From Streptomyces sp. NBC_01198 (GTDB lineage Bacteria; Actinomycetota; Actinomycetes; Streptomycetales; Streptomycetaceae), in contig NZ_CP108568.1 of assembly GCF_036010485.1 (NCBI RefSeq), positions 248,001 to 312,000 on the forward strand: a stretch of DNA of 64,000 nt. Reading direction: 5' to 3'. The notes beneath the pieces were generated by a model. The model saw only the letters and a list, made by a program, of their open reading frames with translations. It did no database searches and was not told where the DNA came from. Within the stretch, counting starts at the first letter, position 1; each line of letters opens with the position of its first letter. Of this stretch, positions 1 through 6,627 are shown piece by piece. Both the position numbers and the translations under genes were made by a program.

Positions 1-444
1 CAGGCCGGCCACCACCGGTGAGGCGACCGCCGGTATGAGGATCTTCTCCACGACCTTGTCGAAGTGCACCCCGTCCTGCCCGGCGCCGACCCACACCGCG
101 CCGATCAGGCCGCCGAAGAGCGCGTGCGAGGAGCTGGAGGGCAGGCCGAGCAGCCAGGTGGCGAGGTTCCACAGGATGGCGCCGACCAGGCCCGCGAAGA
201 TCATGCCGGGGGTGACCAGGGCGTCGTCGACGATGCCGCCGGAGATCGTCTTGGCCACCTCGGTGGACAGGAACGCGCCCGCCAGGTTCAGCACGCCGCT
301 GATGGCGACGGCGACCTTCGGGCGCAGGGCGCCGGTCGCGATGGAGGTCGCCATCGCGTTGGCGGTGTCATGGAAACCGTTCGTGAAGTCGAAGGCCAAG
401 GCGGTGACGATGACCATTGCCACAAGGAAGGTGATGTGGTCCAT
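1..444 (-). CDS. pit: PiT-family inorganic phosphate transporter, N-terminal part
   Basis: The complement strand encodes about 148 residues from an ATG at 444, and the frame runs off the left edge without a stop, so this is the N-terminal part. The opening MDHITFLVAMVIVTALAFDF leads into FTNGFHDTANAMAT, the signature of the PiT phosphate permeases, and a second family motif, LGLPSSSSHALFGGLIGA, follows near residue 110. Hydrophobic segments alternate with these motifs. The family imports metal-phosphate complexes through the cytoplasmic membrane by proton symport. No clear Shine-Dalgarno is visible upstream of the ATG, but the protein start matches the usual family start. Family assignment is secure; low-affinity phosphate uptake is inferred from the family. 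Confidence 0.93.
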   Translation of the reverse strand, partial: MDHITFLVAMVIVTALAFDFTNGFHDTANAMATSIATGALRPKVAVAISGVLNLAGAFLSTEVAKTISGGIVDDALVTPGMIFAGLVGAILWNLATWLLGLPSSSSHALFGGLIGAVWVGAGQDGVHFDKVVEKILIPAVASPVVAGL

Positions 445-904
445 CGCCTCAGGGAAGCACCGGCCGGCGTACGGACGGGGAAGTGCAGGTGAAGTTGCGG
501 TACGCACAGGAGACGTCTGTGGCACAGGTCACACGGATGCCGCTTGCTGGTCATTTCGGGCCGCCGGGGCCGGTGCCCGCTCCTCCCGCCCGGCGTGTGA
601 CACGGGTGACGCCCCGGGCCGCAGCAGGGATGTCGGCCCCGGAGCGCCCGGTCACGCGGTCCGGCCGGGCGTGTCGCACCGCTCACCGGGCCGCAGGCCG
701 CTGCGTGTTGTCCGGTAAGACCGGCTTGACAAGACTCATCCCAGGCCGAAAATATGCCTTTTGATCCCGGCTCCGGTGCGGCCCCGGCGCGTTCACCGCG
801 TCCCGGCCGCCGCCACCGCGCACGCTGGTGCGGCGTGCGCGGAGCTCATCTCCCGTGCGTGACCCCCGGGTTGTCACTGTCATCGAGGGAGGGGTGCCGG
901 TCTG
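445..904. other. Intergenic region between pit and the surface-protein gene
   Basis: 460 bases lie between two divergent genes. The open frames here are GC-rich shadows with no recognisable protein. I looked for tandem GTTCAC-type PHO-box units that would link pit to PhoP and found only isolated, poorly matching half units. Promoters for both flanking genes should lie here, but none can be assigned with confidence. Confidence 0.5.
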
Positions 905-1789
905 ATGTCTCGACGCACCGTCACATTGCAGATTGCGGCCGCCGTCACGGCGGTCGCCGCGGTCGCCGCGGTGGGGGCCGGCTCGGCCGACGCGGCCGAC
1001 CGTTCGACGTACCGGGCGCAGCACGGGGGTCCCGGCAAGCAGTCGTCGGGCGACCACTGCAGCTTCACGGTGGACGGCAAGCCATGGACGGCCGGCCAGG
1101 GCCTGTCGTCCATCACGCCCACCGCCGACGGGAAGATCAGCATCGGCGTGAAGGGCTCCGGCGGCGCGTGCACCGTCTCGCTGGCGGCCTACCTGGCGCA
1201 CGGCGCCGACTTCGCCAGCTCCGGCCAGCAGGTGCTCACCGACTTCGCCACGGTCTCGCTGGCCAAGCGCGAGCACGGCACCCTGACCATCACCGCCCCG
1301 ATCGCGGGCTGCTTCGCACAGATCGACCTGTACAAGGGCAGCACCGAATACGACGGCGGTACGGGTGCGGGCCACGGCCCGGCGCCCAAGGGTCCCGACG
1401 GCGCGGTCATCGGCGGCAACCTGCTGGCGTCCTGGAACGGGCCGGTGGGCGGCAAGGACTGCGTCGACCAGCCGACCACCCCCCCGGCCGGCCCCTCGAC
1501 GTCGGCGACGACCTCGACGTCGGCCTCGCCGTCGACCACGGCCGGCACTCCGGCACCCAGCGACTCCTCGTCGCCCGCCACCTCCTCGCCCGCGACCACG
1601 TCGCCCGCGGCCGTCGACGCGACCGGCTCCGCGTCGGCCTCGCCGACCGCGACCGGCGACCAGTCGCTGGCGTCCACCGGCGGCGGCAGCAACACCGGCC
1701 TGCTGCTCGGCCTGGCGGCGGCGCTCGTCGCGGCCGGCGGCGGCGTGACCTACGCGCTGCGCAGGCGGGGCGCGGGCCGCGCACACTGA
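905..1789 (+). CDS. LAxTG sortase-anchored surface protein
   Basis: 294 residues. The ATG at 905 follows a purine-rich GGGAGGGG. Residues 1-31 form a Sec signal peptide ending near ADA-AD. Residues 32 to about 190 are a compact extracellular domain with four or more cysteines (HCSF, ACTV, GCFA, DCVD) that could form disulfides. About 60 residues rich in Ser, Thr, Pro and Ala follow, typical of a wall-spanning stalk. The C-terminus has SLASTGGGSNTG, a hydrophobic helix and LRRRGAGRAH. LAxTG followed by a helix and an Arg tail is the substrate signal of actinobacterial class E sortases, so the protein is probably linked to peptidoglycan. No sortase gene is in the window. The globular domain is not one I recognise. 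Confidence 0.85.
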   Translation: MSRRTVTLQIAAAVTAVAAVAAVGAGSADAADRSTYRAQHGGPGKQSSGDHCSFTVDGKPWTAGQGLSSITPTADGKISIGVKGSGGACTVSLAAYLAHGADFASSGQQVLTDFATVSLAKREHGTLTITAPIAGCFAQIDLYKGSTEYDGGTGAGHGPAPKGPDGAVIGGNLLASWNGPVGGKDCVDQPTTPPAGPSTSATTSTSASPSTTAGTPAPSDSSSPATSSPATTSPAAVDATGSASASPTATGDQSLASTGGGSNTGLLLGLAAALVAAGGGVTYALRRRGAGRAH

Positions 1790-1807
1790 CGCGGACCCGT
1801 TCGACCA

Positions 1808-1850
1808 CGGCCCGGGCCGGGCGCCACCATGGCGCCCGGCCCGGGCCGTG
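1808..1850. terminator. Bidirectional terminator, perfect 20-bp stem
   Basis: A perfect inverted repeat has arms at 1808-1827 and 1831-1850 with a 3-nt loop. It lies between the convergent surface-protein and guanidinium-exporter genes. There is no T-tract, as is common in Streptomyces. Confidence 0.8.
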
Positions 1851-1892
1851 TCGTGCGTGCGCTGCCGGGGCGCCCGGCCCGGTGGCCGGAGG

Positions 1893-2213
1893 TCAGTGGC
1901 CCGAGGTGACCTTGAGGCCGACCACCGCCACCAGCAGCAGGGCGATGAAGAAGACCCGGGCGGCGGTGGCGGGCTCGCCGAGCAGCAGCATGCCGGCCAC
2001 GGCGGCGCCCGCGGCTCCGATGCCGACCCACACCCCGTAGGCCGTACCAATCGGCAGCGACCTGGCGGCCTGCGACAGCAGCAGCATGCTGGCGGCGACG
2101 CCGGCGCCGGTGAAGACGCTCGGCCACAGGCGCGTGAAGCCGTCGGTGTACTTCATGCCGATCGACCAGACGACTTCGAGCAGGCCGGCGACAGCAACAA
2201 GGACCCATGCCAT
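1893..2213 (-). CDS. gdx: SMR-family guanidinium exporter (Gdx/SugE type)
   Basis: 106 residues with four membrane helices, the full length of a small multidrug resistance protein. GLLEVVWSIGMKYTDGF near the start has the essential membrane Glu at about residue 13, and LPIGTAYGVWVGIGAAGAA is the Gdx/SugE signature rather than the EmrE one. Gdx proteins work as antiparallel dimers and exchange guanidinium for protons. The ATG at 2213 is preceded by ACGGAGGT. A guanidine-III riboswitch lies immediately upstream in the same transcript, which supports guanidinium rather than general drugs as the substrate. The gene is monocistronic, between a terminator and the divergent hydrolase gene. Confidence 0.93.
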   Translation of the reverse strand: MAWVLVAVAGLLEVVWSIGMKYTDGFTRLWPSVFTGAGVAASMLLLSQAARSLPIGTAYGVWVGIGAAGAAVAGMLLLGEPATAARVFFIALLLVAVVGLKVTSGH

Positions 2214-2248
2214 GGGGGCACCTCCGTGGAATGTGGACTTACGGGGGT

Positions 2249-2289
2249 GCGCCGTCTTTGCAGGGTCCCGGTACGGCGCGCTCGTCGGG
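2249..2289 (-). promoter_or_regulatory. Guanidine-III (ykkC-III) riboswitch
   Basis: Read on the minus strand, the leader of the exporter gene contains CCCGACGAG, then GCGCCGTACCGGG, then AAAGACGGCGC. These are the conserved blocks of the guanidine-III class in the correct order. GCGCCGT pairs with ACGGCGC, and CCCG pairs with CGGG to form the pseudoknot. In the Thermobifida version, as I recall it, the latter pair is CCGG/CCGG, so the change here would be compensatory. The element ends about 25 nt before the Shine-Dalgarno, a position suited to control of translation or of mRNA access. A weak -10 (TAGCCT) lies just upstream on the same strand. Confidence 0.85.
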
Positions 2290-2537
2290 TTCGTCCAAGG
2301 CTAGCAAATTCCGGCACCGCGACCGGGGCGGCCGGAGCACCCCGCCGTTCCGCCGGCGCGAGGGGCTGCCGGCACCGGCCCCGGCCAGAGATCCGATGTC
2401 AGAGCACCTTTCTGGCCGGATCTGGCGCGAATCACCGGAAGGGGGATCGAGTCATCCGAACTCTTCGCTGCTGCACGGGGATTGGCGCGGACCAAGGAGG
2501 GGATTACAGTTCCACTCCCCCACCACAGGAGGCTCCT

Positions 2538-4217
2538 GTGCAACGTCCCGCGCGCTCCCCGCGCCGCGCCGCCGTGCTGGCGGCCGCAGTCCTGGCCGTC
2601 GGACTGTCCGTCTCGGCCCCCACCGCCGGTGCTACCGCCGCCAACCCGGGTCACTCCGGCACTTCCCGGTCCGCTGCCGCGCCCGCGCCCGCCGCCAACC
2701 CCGCCGCGGCGGACGGCTGGACCGGTACGTGGTCGGTGTCGCCGCAGAGCGGCGGACCGTCGTACAACCAGCAGACGCTGCGGCAGATCGTGCACACCGG
2801 TATCGGCGGCACCGCGGCGAGGCTGCGGATCTCCAACGCCTTCGGCTCCGCGCCGCTGACCGTGGCCGACGTGCATCTGGCGCAGCGCACCTCCGGCTCG
2901 TCGGTGAACACCGGCACCGACCGGACGGTGACCTTCGGCGGCCAGAGCACGGTGACCGTGCCGGCCGGCGGCTCGGCGGTCAGTGACTCGGTCGCCTTCA
3001 GCGTGCCCGCGCTGGCCGATGTCGCGGTCAGCCTCTACCTGCCGCAGCCCACCGGCTCTGCGACGTATCACCAGCAGGGCACCCAGACCAACTACCTGGC
3101 CGGCGGTGACGTCAGTGGCAACGGCACCCTGAGCGGGGCGTCCACCAGCGGCAGTTACTCCTTCCTGACCAATCTCGACGTGCAGAACTCGGCCGCGCAG
3201 GGCGCGGTCGTCACCCTGGGCGCCTCGATCACCGACGGGGTCGCCTCGGCGCAGGACTCCAACCGGCGCTGGCCCAACGACCTGGCCAGGCGGCTGGCCG
3301 ACAGCGGGCGCACGGTCGGCGTGCTCAACCAGGGCATCAGCGGCAACAAGCTGCTCAGCGACGGTGCCGGGCAGAGCGCGCTGGCCCGCTTCGACCGGGA
3401 CGTCATCGGCCAGCCGGGGGTGCGCTGGGTGGCGCTGTCCGACGACCCGATCAACGACCTGGGGTCTGGCAGTCCGCCGAGCGGCGCCCAACTGATCTCC
3501 GGGATCCAGCAGTTGATCTCCCGCGCACACCAGGCAGGGCTGTCCTTCCTGTGCTCGACCCTCACGCCCTACCAGGGCTCAGGCGGCTGGACCCAGGCCG
3601 GGGAGAACGCCCGCGCGGCGATCAACTCCTTCGTGCGCGGCTCGGGCAGCGGATGCGACGGCCTCATCGACCAGGACACCGCGACCCATGACCCGGCCAA
3701 CCCCACCCGCTACCTGCCCGCTTACGACGCGGGCGACCACCTGCACCCGAACGAGGCCGGGTTGCAGGCGATCGCCGACGCCGTGAACCTCTCCTTCTTC
3801 GGAACTCCCGGCCAGCCCGGCGGCGGTGGGATCGCCCTGCGGGCCCACGCCAACGGCAAGTACGTGACCGCGCCGAGCGGCGGCGCCGGCGCGCTGATCG
3901 CCGGGGCCGACGCGGTGGGCACCACCTCGCAGTTCGACGAGCTCAGCCAGGGCAACGGCCTGATCGCCCTGCGGGCACACGCGAACGGGCTGCTGGTGAC
4001 CGCGGAGAACGCGGGCGCGGCGCCGCTGATCGCCAACCGTACGGCGGTCGGGCAGTGGGAGACCTTCCAGCTGGTCCAGAATCCCGATCACAGCGTCAGC
4101 CTCAAGGCGCAGGCCAACGGAAAGTACGTGACCGCCGAGAACGCGGGGGCCGCGTCGCTGATCGCCAACCGGGACGCGATCGGGCCGTGGGAGGAGTTCG
4201 ACCTGGTCACCTCCTGA
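2538..4217 (+). CDS. Secreted SGNH/GDSL hydrolase with C-terminal fascin-like beta-trefoil
   Basis: 559 residues from a GTG at 2538, with AGGAGG 6 nt upstream; an in-frame extension further upstream lacks a ribosome site. An Arg-rich n-region and hydrophobic core form a signal peptide of about 33 residues. An N-terminal beta-sandwich region precedes the SGNH domain, which keeps QGISGN, an ND pair (PINDLG) and the DxxH-type block GDHLHPNE. Two positions are unusual: block I reads LGASITDG instead of LGDSITDG, and block III reads SDDPIND instead of EGIND. The last 130 residues hold three related repeats (ALRAHANGKYVTA, ALRAHANGLLVTAENAG, SLKAQANGKYVTAENAG), a fascin-like beta-trefoil expected to bind carbohydrate. 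An ester of a surface-bound or polysaccharide substrate is plausible. Activity may be altered by the two substitutions. Confidence 0.88.
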   Translation: MQRPARSPRRAAVLAAAVLAVGLSVSAPTAGATAANPGHSGTSRSAAAPAPAANPAAADGWTGTWSVSPQSGGPSYNQQTLRQIVHTGIGGTAARLRISNAFGSAPLTVADVHLAQRTSGSSVNTGTDRTVTFGGQSTVTVPAGGSAVSDSVAFSVPALADVAVSLYLPQPTGSATYHQQGTQTNYLAGGDVSGNGTLSGASTSGSYSFLTNLDVQNSAAQGAVVTLGASITDGVASAQDSNRRWPNDLARRLADSGRTVGVLNQGISGNKLLSDGAGQSALARFDRDVIGQPGVRWVALSDDPINDLGSGSPPSGAQLISGIQQLISRAHQAGLSFLCSTLTPYQGSGGWTQAGENARAAINSFVRGSGSGCDGLIDQDTATHDPANPTRYLPAYDAGDHLHPNEAGLQAIADAVNLSFFGTPGQPGGGGIALRAHANGKYVTAPSGGAGALIAGADAVGTTSQFDELSQGNGLIALRAHANGLLVTAENAGAAPLIANRTAVGQWETFQLVQNPDHSVSLKAQANGKYVTAENAGAASLIANRDAIGPWEEFDLVTS

Positions 4218-4242
4218 GCGGCCCGCCGCCCCCGTCCGCCGG

Positions 4243-4264
4243 TCACCCGCCCGCGGGCGGGTGA
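4243..4264 (+). terminator. Palindromic terminator after the SGNH hydrolase
   Basis: An 11-bp perfect palindrome (TCACCCGCCCG and its complement) begins 25 nt after the stop codon, without a U-tract. Confidence 0.65.
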
Positions 4265-4410
4265 TCGGCAGGTCGATCCGTGACGGGCGTGCCGCGTCGC
4301 GGAAGGCCGTACGGGCGCCCGGCGGCCCCGCCACGTCCCAGCGCGGGTGGCTGCTCCGTCCCTGGCCTCGACGGCCGGCGGACCCCCGAGGCAGCACGGG
4401 ACCGGGGGAC

Positions 4411-4617
4411 GGCGACGAGCTGGCCCGGGCGGTGCTGGGGCAGTACGCGGGTGAGGGGCGGTGGCGGATCGCACATCCGCAGGGCTCGGACGTCATCGGC
4501 CACTGCCTGGACTTCGCGCTGGTCGCCGCCGACCTGGCGGAGGATCTGCCCGCCGAACACCGCGCGCAGATGGTCGACTTCGTCAGCGGGCTGACGACCC
4601 GCGCGGCCGGCCCTGGC
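4411..4617 (+). pseudogene. Possible gene remnant or small hypothetical protein
   Basis: The frame through 4411-4617 reads like real protein for about 65 residues (DELARAVLGQYAGEGRWRIA and then a helix-like VDFVSGL end) with coding-type third-position GC. Both flanks in this frame turn into Arg/Pro-rich shadow sequence, and no convincing start codon with a ribosome site is present. A strong terminator stands 150 nt downstream at 4771-4813 with no other gene to serve. The likeliest reading is a decayed gene. A functional small gene with an unrecognised start is possible. I do not recognise the family. Confidence 0.35.
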
Positions 4618-4770
4618 ACCGGCCGCGCGTCCCGCGCCGCCGCGCGGACCCGCCGCCGCCGGTGCTCGGCGCGGCGGTCCCGCCCGGCACACGGGTGCTC
4701 CCGGCTCCCCGCCGTCCGTACCGCCGAGGTCGGCTCCGCAGGCACGGCGGCGGCCGGCGCCGGGACGCAG

Positions 4771-4813
4771 GGACCCGGGAGGGGCTGCCGCAGGCGCAGC
4801 CCCTCCCGGGTCC
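4771..4813. terminator. Orphan terminator, 18-bp perfect stem
   Basis: Arms at 4771-4788 and 4796-4813 are exact complements with a 7-nt loop. No intact gene ends here; the nearest upstream coding-like stretch is the remnant at 4411-4617. The rest of 4618-4952 shows nothing else I can name. Confidence 0.7.
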
Positions 4814-4952
4814 GTTCGATGCGGTCCACCGGCTCCGGCCATTTTCCGGCACTGCCGGTGTCTACCCGAACGAGCAGCCCGGGACGTGGGCGCGGACCGT
4901 GCGGGCGAGGGCGGGCCGGGTGTCCCGGGGCGGTACGAGCAGAGGGAGAACG

Positions 4953-6401
4953 GTGGGTAGCGACACAGGACGGATGACGTCCCGGCAGGCATGGGTACTG
5001 GGCCTTGCTTCAGTGGCGTCGTTCATGATGGCAATGGACAGCGTGGTGGTGTCCACGGCGCTGACCACGATCCGGCGGGACCTGACGGCCTCGACCGCGT
5101 CACTGGAGTGGGTTGTCAACGCGTACAACCTGGCGTTCGCGGTACTGCTGCTGACCGGAGCGGCACTGGGTGACCGTTTCGGCCGCCGGCGGATCTTCCT
5201 CGGCGGGCTCGCGACGTTCACCGCGGCGTCGGCGGCGTGCGCGCTGTCACCGGGGGTCGGCGCGCTGATCGCCTTCCGGGCCGTGCAGGGCGCGGGGGCC
5301 GCGATGGTGCTGCCGCTGTCGCTCACCATGATCAGCGCGATCTTCCCGCCACGGCAGCGGGGCAAGGCGATGGGGCTCTACCTGGGCTTCACCGGCCTGG
5401 CGACCTTCAGCGGCCCCTTCATCGGCGGTGTCATCGCCGAGGGCCTGGCGTGGCAGTGGATCTTCTGGCTGAACCTGCCCGTCGGGCTGGTCACGATCGC
5501 GCTCACCCCCCGGCGCGTCGACGAGAGCCATGGCCCGAACACCCGCTTCGACCTGGCCGGCGTGGTGCTGGTGACGCTGGGCGCCCTGGGCCTGGTCTGG
5601 GGTCTGGTCCGCGGCAACACGGCGGGCTGGGTCAGCCCCGAGGTGCTGGTCTGCTGGGCGCTCGGAGTCGCGCTGGTGGTCGCCTTCGTGCGCTGGGAGC
5701 AGCGGACGGCGGCGCCGATGCTGCCGATGCGGTTCTTCAGGGCGCGGGCCTTCGCCACCGCCAACCCGGCGAACTTCCTGGTCTTCGCCTCCCTGTACGG
5801 CACGCTGTTCTTCCTGGCGCAGTATTTCCAGACGGTGCTGGGCACCGGGCCGCTCGGCGCCGGGCTGCGGCTGATGCCGTGGTCGGCGACGCTGATGGTG
5901 TGCGGGCCGGTCGTGGGCCGGCTGGCGGACTCCTTCGGCGAGCGCGCCTTCGTCATCGGCGGGCTGCTGCTGCAGACGCTCAGCATGGGCTGGATCGCGC
6001 TGGTGGCCGGTACCGGCACGAGTTACCTCACGCTGCTGCCCGCGCTGATCCTCAGCGGTGTGGGCCTGACCATGGCCATGCCCGCCGCCCAGCGTGCGGT
6101 CGTCGGCGCGGTGCGGCCGCAGGAGATCGGCCAGGCGTCCGGGGTGTTCATGATGCTGCGGATCTTCGGCGGGGTCTTCGGAGTGGCGGTCACCGTGGCC
6201 GTCTTCGCCGGTCGCGGCGGCTACGCCTCACCCGAGCAGTTCACCAGGGGATTCACCGCGGCGATGACCGCGGTCACCGGCTACGCCCTCCTCGGCGTGC
6301 TCGTCGCCCTGGGCATCCCCGCCCGGCCCCGGGCCGAACCCGCGCCACCGGTGGGCGTGTTGGCACAGCAGGAGGCCCCGGGCCCGCTGGCCCGGTCCTG
6401 A
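4953..6401 (+). CDS. DHA2-type major facilitator exporter
   Basis: 482 residues from a GTG at 4953, four nt after AGGGAGAAC; an ATG at 4974 is the alternative. The protein is almost entirely hydrophobic, consistent with 14 helices. It carries the motif A region GDRFGRRRIFLGG after helix 2 and the proline/glycine-rich motif C around TGLATFSGPFIGG in helix 5. SLEWVVNAYNLAFAVLLLTG is the family opening of DHA2 drug:H+ antiporters of the QacA/EmrB group. The substrate cannot be read from sequence. It is close in sequence to the exporter at 11494-12942 (same LEW, N-YNLAFA and QWIFW blocks), so the two are paralogues. No dedicated regulator adjoins this copy. Confidence 0.9.
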   Translation: MGSDTGRMTSRQAWVLGLASVASFMMAMDSVVVSTALTTIRRDLTASTASLEWVVNAYNLAFAVLLLTGAALGDRFGRRRIFLGGLATFTAASAACALSPGVGALIAFRAVQGAGAAMVLPLSLTMISAIFPPRQRGKAMGLYLGFTGLATFSGPFIGGVIAEGLAWQWIFWLNLPVGLVTIALTPRRVDESHGPNTRFDLAGVVLVTLGALGLVWGLVRGNTAGWVSPEVLVCWALGVALVVAFVRWEQRTAAPMLPMRFFRARAFATANPANFLVFASLYGTLFFLAQYFQTVLGTGPLGAGLRLMPWSATLMVCGPVVGRLADSFGERAFVIGGLLLQTLSMGWIALVAGTGTSYLTLLPALILSGVGLTMAMPAAQRAVVGAVRPQEIGQASGVFMMLRIFGGVFGVAVTVAVFAGRGGYASPEQFTRGFTAAMTAVTGYALLGVLVALGIPARPRAEPAPPVGVLAQQEAPGPLARS

Positions 6402-6417
6402 CGGCCGGCCCCCCGGC

Positions 6418-6449
6418 GGCCACCGCCCGTCCCGGGACGGGCGGTGGCC
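6418..6449 (+). terminator. Palindromic terminator after the DHA2 exporter
   Basis: A perfect 16-bp palindrome (6418-6433 with 6434-6449) begins 17 nt after the exporter stop codon. Confidence 0.7.
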
Positions 6450-6539
6450 CGGTTCGTACGACGCCGGGAGCCGGCCGCCGCTGTCCTGCCCTGCGTCCCG
6501 TGCGTCGACCGTCGGAACCCCGGTACGGGAAGTGCCGAG

Positions 6540-6551
6540 TCGGGTACCCGA
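6540..6551. promoter_or_regulatory. Perfect palindrome TCGGGTACCCGA upstream of the propeller protein
   Basis: A 12-bp perfect palindrome lies 76 nt before the start of the propeller gene and is followed directly by ATAGTGG. A similar GGGTACCCG and ATAGTG combination precedes the hxlR-type gene at 22112-22135. It may be an operator; this is inference. Confidence 0.35.
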
Positions 6552-6627
6552 TAGTGGCGCAAACGCTACCCTTGCCACGTGTTGCGCGTGTTCGGCGGAT
6601 GCGGGTCGGATGGGGGCAGGGGGGCTC

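Noticed and set aside
445..904. Possible PHO box between pit and the surface-protein gene
   Set aside because: Only isolated GTCAC- or GTTCAC-like pieces, not the paired 11-bp direct repeats.
1495..1680. Apparent tandem repeat rich in TCG and ACG codons
   Set aside because: It is the Ser/Thr/Pro/Ala stalk of the surface protein; units are irregular and it is low-complexity coding sequence.
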